DNA from: Flammeovirgaceae bacterium
Lineage (GTDB): Bacteria > Bacteroidota > Bacteroidia > Cytophagales > Cyclobacteriaceae
NCBI GenBank assembly: GCA_003229495.1
Contig: QIEB01000274.1
Coordinates: 1 to 5,080, forward strand
DNA: 5,080 nt
Direction of reading: 5' to 3'
Positions 1-5,080 of this stretch are shown here, in pieces. Both the position numbers and the translations under genes were made by a program. The notes beneath the pieces were generated by a model, which did not search any database, was not told the origin of the DNA, and worked only from the letters and a program-made list of their open reading frames with translations. Each line of letters begins with the position of its first letter. Position 1 is the first letter of the stretch.

Positions 1-1768
1 TTAAATCCTTGTTCTTCTCAATTAGTTTCAGGCAATCTTTAATGATACTCAGTGTCTTAAGGCCCAGAAAATCCATCTTAAGCATACCTGCATCTTCGAT
101 CACCTTACCATCAAACTGGGTAACCAATAAATCGGAATCTTTGGAAATACATACTGGTATATACTCGGTGAGATCATCCGGAGCAATGATCATACCAGCG
201 GCATGGATCCCTGAATTACGTACTGACCCTTCCAGTTTTTCTGCCATCTTAAGGACCTTCCCACGGCTGTCATTTCCCTTGCGGATGGATTTTAATTCAG
301 GTACTTCCTCATAGGCTTTGGCAAGTGTGATCCCAGGCCGATCCGGTACCAGTTTTGTCAGAGCGTTAGCCTCATGCAAAGGAAGTTCTGTTACCCGGGC
401 CACGTCCCTGATGGCCAGTTTAGCGGCCATAGTGCCATAAGTTATAATTTGCGCTACCCGTTTCTTTCCATACTTGTTCACCACATAGTCAATTACCAAC
501 TGACGTCCCTCATCGTCGAAATCTGTGTCGATATCAGGCATGGTGATTCTTTCAGGGTTTAAAAAACGTTCAAACAGTAACGAATATTTAATGGGGTCAA
601 TGTTGGTAATACCGGTACAATAGGCCACTACAGAGCCGGCAGCTGATCCTCTTCCCGGGCCGATCATCACACCACGGTCACGGCCGGCTTTGATCAAATC
701 AGCGGTTATCAGGAAATATCCTGCAAAACCCATGGTCTTTATGATATTCAATTCGTGCTCAATGCGTTCTTCAACTTCTGCGGTTAATTCACCATATCGT
801 TTAGGCGACCTGGCTCCCTGATATGTTACATGCCGGAGGTAATTGTCGGTGCTATCAAAGGCAGAGGGCAAAGGGAAATTAGGCAATAGGATGTCCCTGG
901 TGAGTTTAGGAGGGTTGATCTTATCGACTATTTCATTGGTATTATCAATCGCCTCAGGGTAGTCATTGAACAAGGTGTTCATTTCAGCCTGTGTCTTAAA
1001 AAAGAATTGGTCATTAGGGAAACCAAAACGGTGCTCTCTCGATCCAAACCCTGACCCTTTCCAAATGGGTTTGCTCTGGTATTCTCCGGTATTTACACAA
1101 AGCAGTATATCATGGGCATTGGCATCCTCCTGATCTACATAGTGAGAATCGTTGGTGGCAATGATCTTAACATCATGTTTTTGAGCGAACTTCAATAAGG
1201 TGGCATTCACCTGCTTTTGCTCAGGCAGGTCATGTCGCTGTAATTCCACATAGTAATCATCTCCAAACAGATCTAACCACCATTTGAAAAGTTCTTCGGC
1301 CTCTTCTTCGGTTTTGTTCATGATGGCTTGTGGAATTTCAGCGCCTAAACAACAGGTGGTGGCAATAAGACCTTCGTGATATTTTAGGATTAACTCCTTG
1401 TCAATTCGAGGCCATTTGCTATATAATCCCTCCACATAACCCAACGAACACAATTTGGATAGATTCTTATAACCCTCTTCGTTCTTGGCAAGCATAAGCT
1501 GGTGGTACCGTTCATCGCGCTTTTCTTTACTGAATTGCTTCTTGTGCCTGTCAGGTGCCAGGTAAAATTCACAACCAACTATGGGTTTCACATGGTACTT
1601 GTTGGCTTCAGCTACAAACTTGAACACCCCAAACATATTGCCGTGATCGGTCAGCGCCACTGCGGGCATGCCGTCTTCTTGGGCTTTTTTGAGCATCTCG
1701 GGAATCTTGGACGCACCGTCTAATAGCGAATACTGGGTATGACAATGGAGGTGAGAAAAAGTGGGCAT
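1..1768 (-). CDS. dnaE: DNA polymerase III alpha subunit, N-terminal half (partial)
   Basis: Catalytic subunit of the replicative DNA polymerase III holoenzyme (C-family polymerase). The frame stays open from the ATG at 1768-1766 to the window edge, giving 589 codons; the C-terminal part lies outside. Residues 4-20 (FSHLHCHTQYSLLDGAS) open the PHP domain, which runs to about residue 210. Its likely metal ligands are H8, H10, D17, H42, E67, H89, C140, D207 and H209. The polymerase palm follows, with GPGRGSAAGS at 370-379, PDIDTDF at 411-417 (D412 and D414) and KMDFLGL at 564-570 (D566). These match the three catalytic aspartates of the family. Missing here are the rest of the fingers, the HhH region, the clamp-binding motif and the OB fold. 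The start is chosen because FSHLHxHTxYS sits at the very N-terminus of DnaE proteins. The gene lies 99 bp after rsmG, so it may have its own promoter. No frameshift was seen. Confidence 0.97.
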   Translation of the reverse strand, partial: MPTFSHLHCHTQYSLLDGASKIPEMLKKAQEDGMPAVALTDHGNMFGVFKFVAEANKYHVKPIVGCEFYLAPDRHKKQFSKEKRDERYHQLMLAKNEEGYKNLSKLCSLGYVEGLYSKWPRIDKELILKYHEGLIATTCCLGAEIPQAIMNKTEEEAEELFKWWLDLFGDDYYVELQRHDLPEQKQVNATLLKFAQKHDVKIIATNDSHYVDQEDANAHDILLCVNTGEYQSKPIWKGSGFGSREHRFGFPNDQFFFKTQAEMNTLFNDYPEAIDNTNEIVDKINPPKLTRDILLPNFPLPSAFDSTDNYLRHVTYQGARSPKRYGELTAEVEERIEHELNIIKTMGFAGYFLITADLIKAGRDRGVMIGPGRGSAAGSVVAYCTGITNIDPIKYSLLFERFLNPERITMPDIDTDFDDEGRQLVIDYVVNKYGKKRVAQIITYGTMAAKLAIRDVARVTELPLHEANALTKLVPDRPGITLAKAYEEVPELKSIRKGNDSRGKVLKMAEKLEGSVRNSGIHAAGMIIAPDDLTEYIPVCISKDSDLLVTQFDGKVIEDAGMLKMDFLGLKTLSIIKDCLKLIEKNKDL

Positions 1769-1778
1769 AAGGTGTTTA

Positions 1779-1786
1779 AAAATATA
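1779..1786 (-). promoter_or_regulatory. Possible -7 promoter element for dnaE
   Basis: On the minus strand this reads TATATTTT, seven of eight positions of the Bacteroidota -7 consensus TAnnTTTG. It lies about 10 bases upstream of the dnaE ATG. It would imply a nearly leaderless transcript. No TTTG is seen at the usual -33 spacing; the only nearby TTG is about 12 bases upstream. The whole stretch is AT-rich, so a chance match is quite possible. Confidence 0.25.
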
Positions 1787-1820
1787 TATAGTGCATCAAA
1801 AATGACACTCTAATTTATGC

Positions 1821-1852
1821 TTAATTACTCATTGATTGAAGCCACTAATTAA
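1821..1852. repeat. AT-rich inverted repeat in the rsmG-dnaE gap
   Basis: TTAATTA at 1821-1827 is exactly inverted as TAATTAA at 1846-1852, with an 18-base spacer. The T6 run after it is on the plus strand (1854-1859). A hairpin here would therefore resemble a terminator only for plus-strand transcription, and no plus-strand gene ends here. For the rsmG-to-dnaE direction it has no trailing U-tract. It could be an operator or simply chance in AT-rich DNA. The rest of the 99-bp gap (1769-1867) shows nothing clear besides the possible dnaE -7 element. Confidence 0.25.
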
Positions 1853-1867
1853 ATTTTTTCAGGCTAT

Positions 1868-2491
1868 TTACAGCCCCTTGATTCTGAGCACTTTCTTAGT
1901 TTCAAAAAATGATTCCTGGAAAAAATCAGGTAACTGTAGCACCTCTATCTTCGCTGAGACCTCACGGATTTCTTCTCTTAAATCTCCTCCTTTCAGGTAT
2001 AGGATTTGCCCTTCAGAAAGTATGTTGGTTTTTACACAGGGAATGAATCTGTTAAGCCGGGTTACCGCTCTGCTCACGATAAATTTATAACGGCTCTTTA
2101 GTTGCTCCACCCTGATCTGCTCACAACTGGCATTAGTCAGCCCCAGTTGATGAATCATTTCCTTTACAACCCTGATTTTTTTCCCAATTGAATCGATAAG
2201 ATGAAAATGTGCATGAGGAAAAACAATGGCCAGTGGAATACCGGGAAATCCTCCACCGGTACCTACATCAAGCACTTTGTCCTTAGCACGGAACCCCTGT
2301 ATTTTGGCGATACCCAAAGAATGCAGCACATGGTTTTGGTAGATATTGTGGATGTCTTTGCGGGAGATTACATTGATACGCTGGTTCCAATAAGCATAAA
2401 GATCACCGAGTGCCAGAAATTGGTCTTTTTGAGATAAAGTAAGGTCAGGAAAATACCGGAATACGATTTCGGGGCCTGGAATAAAATCCAT
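1868..2491 (-). CDS. rsmG: 16S rRNA (guanine-527-N7)-methyltransferase RsmG (GidB)
   Basis: Uses S-adenosylmethionine to methylate N7 of G527 in 16S rRNA, near the decoding centre of the small ribosomal subunit. The 207-residue length is normal for the family. Residues 35-46 (WNQRINVISRKD) and 53-60 (NHVLHSLG) match the conserved N-terminal region. The Rossmann SAM-binding loop VLDVGTGGGFPGIPLAI is at 73-89, followed by the acidic residue of the next strand in HLIDS (D100). VSRAV at 139-143 matches the conserved motif after the fourth strand, and YLKGG at 165-169 is also typical. The ATG at 2491-2489 lies 3 bp after the sigma-factor stop, so the gene is probably co-transcribed and translationally coupled with it. 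No Shine-Dalgarno sequence is visible, as is usual in Bacteroidota. In other bacteria, loss of this gene gives low-level streptomycin resistance. Confidence 0.96.
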   Translation of the reverse strand: MDFIPGPEIVFRYFPDLTLSQKDQFLALGDLYAYWNQRINVISRKDIHNIYQNHVLHSLGIAKIQGFRAKDKVLDVGTGGGFPGIPLAIVFPHAHFHLIDSIGKKIRVVKEMIHQLGLTNASCEQIRVEQLKSRYKFIVSRAVTRLNRFIPCVKTNILSEGQILYLKGGDLREEIREVSAKIEVLQLPDFFQESFFETKKVLRIKGL

Positions 2492-2494
2492 GGC

Positions 2495-3100
2495 TCAAAT
2501 GTGGTCTTTTTTGCCTTTTAATAAGCCATACATCAATTCTCTGGCCCGGTGTAGCTGGGCTTTTACTGTTCCCAGCGGGGCTTCCAGCTCTTTGGCTATT
2601 TCATCGTAAGACAGTTCATCGAAATATCGCAGGCGCACCAACCGTTGATATTTGGGTGGAAGCTTCCCTACAAAAAGATGAATCAGTTCAATTTTCTGCA
2701 CTTTTATAGCTTCTTCCTGGGGATCCAGATTATGATCTTCCAGATCGATATTCACGTTGTCACCATCATCATTTTTCAGGGAGGTATTAAGGCTGAAGGT
2801 GTCCAGTTTTTTCTTTCTAATAAAATCAATGGTGTTGTTGGTGGCAATACGGAACAACCAGGTGCTGAATGTGAAGTCCTTTTTGAATTTGTGCAAATTT
2901 CTGAAGGCTTTGGCAAAAGCCTCAATGGTTAAGTCCTCAGCATCATCCACGTTTCTGATCATTTTCAGAATCATATGATACACAGGGGTCTTATACCGCT
3001 TCATTAACTCAGCATAGGCTTTTTCATCGCCTTCTTCTACCGCGCGGTCGATTAAGTTAAAATCTTGTAATGCTTTGTCCGAGAACTGTTTCAATGCCAA
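2495..3100 (-). CDS. ECF-type RNA polymerase sigma factor
   Basis: Sigma-70 family protein of 201 residues with only regions 2 and 4, the ECF layout. Region 2 spans about 25-98. It includes DAEDLTIEAFAKAF (53-66), the core-binding and -10 recognition segment FSTWLFRIATNNTIDFIRKKK (positions 78-98, aromatic-rich), and a basic end. An acidic linker (about 99-135, many D and E) leads to region 4 (about 145-193), whose helix-turn-helix is LSYDEIAKELEAPLGTVKAQ at 163-182. The start is a TTG at 3100-3098. It is preceded by an A-rich stretch, and the upstream frame closes with TAG at 3112-3110. The first in-frame ATG (Met33) would cut into region 2. A second TTG at 3094-3092 would give a 4-base TTGA overlap and 199 residues. 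The gene overlaps the glycosyltransferase by 10 bases and sits 3 bp before rsmG. No anti-sigma gene is adjacent, so its trigger and regulon are unknown. Confidence 0.93.
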   Translation of the reverse strand: MALKQFSDKALQDFNLIDRAVEEGDEKAYAELMKRYKTPVYHMILKMIRNVDDAEDLTIEAFAKAFRNLHKFKKDFTFSTWLFRIATNNTIDFIRKKKLDTFSLNTSLKNDDGDNVNIDLEDHNLDPQEEAIKVQKIELIHLFVGKLPPKYQRLVRLRYFDELSYDEIAKELEAPLGTVKAQLHRARELMYGLLKGKKDHI

Positions 3101-4302
3101 TTTACTTTGCTACTAGTCCACGCCGCTATGCCAGTATATAAATAAAACAGGCTGTACAGAAAATCCAGGAATGGCACATAACCGATATTAAAGTGATCTC
3201 TAAGCTTTCGAGATGATTTCTCTACCACCAAAGAAAGTGCGAATTGACGAACCAGAAACCCTGCAGCGACCCAGTATACTAATGTTGACGTTATCAACAA
3301 ACTTACTAAAGAACTCCAAAATATTATATGAGTAGCTGAGAATATGCCCAAAACCAACCGGTCGCTCATGGTATAGTATTTTCCCACTGATAGATGTCTT
3401 TTCTTCTGTCTGAAATACGTCCACCAGGTTTGCTTTGGCTTAGATACCATAAAGGACTGCTGATCTAGGCAAACTGCGGTGTTTTCTCCAGTGGCATATT
3501 TATTAACAAAAAGGTCATCATCCCCGCCGGTCACATGGAGCACTTCTTTCAGGCCTTTTACCTGCACAAAAAAAGATTTCCTATAGCAGAGATTACGCCC
3601 TACACCCATATATGGGCTTTTGTTAAGGGCTCTTGAAAAGTATTGAATGGCAGTAATTATGGTCTCATACCGGATTAATTTATTCAGAAGGCCAGGACGG
3701 AACTCATATCCGGAATAGCCTAATACTATCCTTATATCTCCCTGGCATTTTTCAGACATATGACTAATCCAGTAATTGGATTCAGGGTAGCAGTCCGCGT
3801 CTGTTAGCAATAGTATGTCATGTGCTGCGGCGTTGATTCCTTGTAACAATGCATGTTTTTTAGGGTTTTGACCCTGAGGGCAATTCGAAACGGCTATCAA
3901 TTTTAGGGTTAAATCTGGAATAACCAGGGTTTGCAGCCATTCTTTGGTTCCATCCTCCGAACGATCATCAACTATGATTATTTCATAGCAGGGGTGGTTC
4001 TGAGCCTGCAGAGCAGGAATCAGATGTTTAAGGTTAAGCAGCTCATTGTGAGCACAAATAATCACTGAAACGGCTTCTTCATGGGTACGGGCCTTCTTGT
4101 TTTCTATCTCCGATCGCCGGTCGCCGATGGGTCCTGGCCCATGTGCCAATGGCTCATGGTCTATAGCCCCCATAGCGAAGGTGTTGCGGTCATGGCGTGG
4201 GCCAGAATAAAAAGCCAAACGTGAAAAAAGGCCCAACCACCAGATCAACTGCAACAGGGTACTAGCCAGAAAAATAATGAATATCAGGGTCACAACCGTC
4301 AT
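3091..4302 (-). CDS. Membrane-anchored family 2 glycosyltransferase
   Basis: Inverting GT-A fold glycosyltransferase (GT2 type), probably building a cell-envelope or exported glycan from a nucleotide-sugar donor at the inner membrane. Donor and acceptor cannot be read from the sequence. From the ATG at 4302-4300 it has 403 residues. An N-terminal membrane helix (about 4-23) is followed by a linker (about 34-76). The catalytic domain has VSVIICAHNE (78-87), IIVDDRSEDGT (109-119), LLLTDADC with the DxD pair D168/D170, GGDDDLF (259-265, the likely catalytic acidic motif) and QKKRH (299-303, in the place of QxxRW). Two or three membrane helices follow (about 316-336, 338-358 and 375-395). An in-frame TTG at 4326 would add 8 residues but lies beyond the proposed -7 element, so ATG is preferred. 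The linker is encoded by a heptanucleotide repeat tract. The gene's end overlaps the sigma-factor start. QKKRH rather than QxxRW leaves processivity unclear. Confidence 0.88.
   Translation of the reverse strand: MTVVTLIFIIFLASTLLQLIWWLGLFSRLAFYSGPRHDRNTFAMGAIDHEPLAHGPGPIGDRRSEIENKKARTHEEAVSVIICAHNELLNLKHLIPALQAQNHPCYEIIIVDDRSEDGTKEWLQTLVIPDLTLKLIAVSNCPQGQNPKKHALLQGINAAAHDILLLTDADCYPESNYWISHMSEKCQGDIRIVLGYSGYEFRPGLLNKLIRYETIITAIQYFSRALNKSPYMGVGRNLCYRKSFFVQVKGLKEVLHVTGGDDDLFVNKYATGENTAVCLDQQSFMVSKPKQTWWTYFRQKKRHLSVGKYYTMSDRLVLGIFSATHIIFWSSLVSLLITSTLVYWVAAGFLVRQFALSLVVEKSSRKLRDHFNIGYVPFLDFLYSLFYLYTGIAAWTSSKVNWH
4101..4173 (-). repeat. Degenerate heptanucleotide tandem repeat inside the glycosyltransferase gene
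   Basis: On the coding strand, ten imperfect 7-base units follow one another, with only two small insertions (CT and C). Every unit starts with A and eight start with AT. Examples are ATAGACC (4164-4158), ATGAGCC (4157-4151), ATGGGCC (4142-4136), ATCGGCG (4128-4122) and ATCGGAG (4114-4108). The rough consensus is ATSGGCC changing to ATCGGCG along the tract. It encodes residues 44-69 of the glycosyltransferase, a Gly/Pro- and charge-rich linker. A further possible unit, ATGACCG, sits at 4193-4187. The tract looks more G+C-rich than its surroundings. The periodicity is seen directly; its origin is inference. Confidence 0.6.
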
Positions 4303-4314
4303 TCGGTATACCGC

Positions 4315-4322
4315 TAAAAATA
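4315..4322 (-). promoter_or_regulatory. Possible -7 promoter element for the glycosyltransferase-sigma-rsmG unit
   Basis: The minus strand reads TATTTTTA, seven of eight positions of TAnnTTTG. It lies 12 bases upstream of the ATG at 4302, implying a leader of only a few bases. It mirrors the tgt element at 4346-4353 around a common dyad centred on 4334. No -33 TTTG is found at the standard spacing. Confidence 0.4.
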
Positions 4323-4352
4323 GCAATATATTGACAATTATGGCCTATTTTT
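4316..4352. promoter_or_regulatory. Dyad-symmetric divergent promoter region, possible operator
   Basis: AAAAATAG at 4316-4323 and CTATTTTT at 4345-4352 are exact inverted copies. They are equidistant from a central 9-base palindrome, ATTGACAAT at 4330-4338, and share the same centre (4334). Each strand therefore reads ATTGnCAAT, six bases, then CTATTTTT, which covers the -7 element of its own gene. A protein bound at the centre could affect both directions; this is inference. Confidence 0.4.
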
Positions 4353-4353
4353 G
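4346..4353 (+). promoter_or_regulatory. Likely -7 promoter element for tgt (TAnnTTTG)
   Basis: TATTTTTG is an exact match to the Bacteroidota primary-sigma -7 consensus TAnnTTTG. It lies nine bases upstream of the tgt ATG, so the predicted transcript start falls only about four bases before the gene and the mRNA would be nearly leaderless. The -33 TTTG is not at the usual distance. A TTG occurs at 4331-4333, about 12 bases upstream. Confidence 0.5.
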
Positions 4354-4362
4354 CCCCCTATT

Positions 4363-5080
4363 ATGATTTCCTTTCAGGTAGGCACCTCTGACCCCCAAAG
4401 CCAGGCACGTACTGGTAAAATTGCAACAGCACGTGGTCTTATTGAAACTCCAATTTTTATGCCCGTGGGTACAGCCGGAACAGTCAAAGCCGTCCAACAA
4501 CGTGAGCTAACCAACGATATTGAGGCTCAGATCATTCTGGGTAATACTTATCACCTGTACCTGCGGCCCGGTATACATATCATTGAATCGGCGGGAGGCT
4601 TACACAAATTTATGGGCTGGGACCGCCCCATTTTATCTGACAGTGGTGGTTATCAGGTCTACTCACTTGCGAAGTCCAGAAAAATCAAAGAAGAGGGTGT
4701 CACCTTCAAAAGTCATATTGATGGTACCAGTCATAACTTTACCCCGGAGTACGTAATGGACATCCAACGTATCATAGGAGCTGATATTATCATGGCCTTT
4801 GACGAATGCACACCATATCCTTGCGACTACCGCTATGCAAAAGAGTCTATGGGGTTAACCCATAGATGGCTGGCACGGTGCAAAGAACAGTTTGAAAATA
4901 CTCAGCCTAAATATAATCATCACCAAAGTTTATTTGGGATTGTGCAAGGAAGTGTATACCCGGACCTGCGCAGGGAGTCAGCCAAGGCAGTGGTAGACAT
5001 GGATCTTCCGGGAAATGCTATTGGAGGTCTATCGGTGGGGGAGCCTGCGGAAATGATGTATGAAATGACCTCGGCCATCT
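4363..5080 (+). CDS. tgt: Queuine tRNA-ribosyltransferase, N-terminal part (partial)
   Basis: tRNA-guanine transglycosylase. In bacteria it exchanges the wobble guanine 34 of GUN-anticodon tRNAs (Asp, Asn, His, Tyr) for preQ1 in queuosine synthesis. The window holds 239 codons, with the rest beyond the right edge. Conserved segments are TPIFMPVGTAGTVKAV (29-44), QIILGNTYHLYLRPG (56-70), ILSDSGGYQV (90-99) with the general base D93, FDECTPYP (146-153) with substrate-binding D147, IVQGS (193-197) and GGLSVGE (221-227). The nucleophilic aspartate and the C-terminal zinc site are expected beyond the edge, so they cannot be checked. The ATG at 4363-4365 places these motifs at normal family positions. 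The gene is transcribed away from the glycosyltransferase, and no Shine-Dalgarno sequence is seen. The closely similar motifs leave little doubt that this is Tgt rather than an archaeosine-type relative. Confidence 0.97.
   Translation, partial: MISFQVGTSDPQSQARTGKIATARGLIETPIFMPVGTAGTVKAVQQRELTNDIEAQIILGNTYHLYLRPGIHIIESAGGLHKFMGWDRPILSDSGGYQVYSLAKSRKIKEEGVTFKSHIDGTSHNFTPEYVMDIQRIIGADIIMAFDECTPYPCDYRYAKESMGLTHRWLARCKEQFENTQPKYNHHQSLFGIVQGSVYPDLRRESAKAVVDMDLPGNAIGGLSVGEPAEMMYEMTSAI

Noticed and set aside
9..562. Plus-strand open frames at 9-314 and 374-562
   Set aside because: They lie opposite well-conserved DnaE palm sequence and have no recognisable domain or start signal.
1390..1723. Open frames at 1390-1578 (minus) and 1502-1723 (plus)
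   Set aside because: Both are shadows of the DnaE PHP region, in other frames or on the opposite strand.
1791..1810. Possible small hairpin (GTGTCA / TGATGCAC on the minus strand) with a T-rich tail, as a terminator before dnaE
   Set aside because: The stem has only six pairs and a two-base bulge, and the tail is TATATATA rather than a clean T run. It also overlaps the candidate dnaE promoter.
1836..2437. Plus-strand open frames at 1836-2090 and 2201-2437
   Set aside because: They are antisense to the complete rsmG gene and show no protein-like motifs.
2645..2978. Overlapping plus-strand open frames, hydrophobic in translation
   Set aside because: They are antisense to sigma-factor codons. 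The hydrophobic look comes from reading Lys/Glu-rich codons backwards.
3200..3424. Minus-strand open frame in a second frame of the glycosyltransferase
   Set aside because: The glycosyltransferase frame is intact here and carries the conserved membrane segments; this frame has no motif.
4331..4336. TTGACA resembling a classical sigma-70 -35 box
   Set aside because: No TATAAT-like -10 lies 16-18 bases downstream (that stretch is C-rich), and the hexamer is part of the central palindrome. The TAnnTTTG element fits the likely phylum better.
4520..4756. Plus-strand open frame inside tgt
   Set aside because: It is a frame-shifted shadow of strongly conserved Tgt motifs.
1..5080. A new defence, mobile or secondary-metabolism system
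   Set aside because: Every gene belongs to a known family and none forms a recognisable accessory module. No integrase, transposase, tRNA, target-site duplication or CRISPR-like array was seen.

Overview
The window is an ordinary chromosomal housekeeping region, most likely from a Bacteroidota bacterium and probably Cytophagales-like. Three things suggest this: the protein sequences resemble family members from that phylum, there are no Shine-Dalgarno sequences, and the intergenic region at 4303-4362 carries a TAnnTTTG-type -7 promoter element. The lineage is an inference from reading the sequence, not from a search.

Layout. On the minus strand, reading from 4302 down to 1, there are four genes: a membrane-anchored family 2 glycosyltransferase (4302-3091), an ECF-type RNA polymerase sigma factor (3100-2495), rsmG/gidB, the 16S rRNA G527 N7-methyltransferase (2491-1868), and the N-terminal half of dnaE, the DNA polymerase III alpha subunit (1768-1, running off the left edge). 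The first three overlap or nearly touch, so they look like one transcription unit. A 99-bp AT-rich gap precedes dnaE. On the plus strand, tgt (queuine tRNA-ribosyltransferase) starts at 4363 and runs off the right edge. It is divergent from the glycosyltransferase and shares a very short promoter region with it.

Functional picture. dnaE is replication, rsmG is ribosome modification and tgt is tRNA modification, all core functions. The glycosyltransferase acts on an unknown cell-envelope substrate. The sigma factor has no visible anti-sigma partner next to it, so its signal cannot be read from this window.

I see no defence system, mobile element, CRISPR array, RNA gene or obviously new system. 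The signals most worth a second look are small. One is a degenerate heptanucleotide repeat tract inside the glycosyltransferase gene, coding for the linker between its membrane anchor and catalytic domain. Another is a dyad-symmetric divergent promoter between the glycosyltransferase and tgt. The others are a TTG start for the sigma factor, overlapping the end of the glycosyltransferase gene, and a DnaE PHP domain that appears to keep all its metal ligands. No stretch longer than 100 bases lacks a gene.
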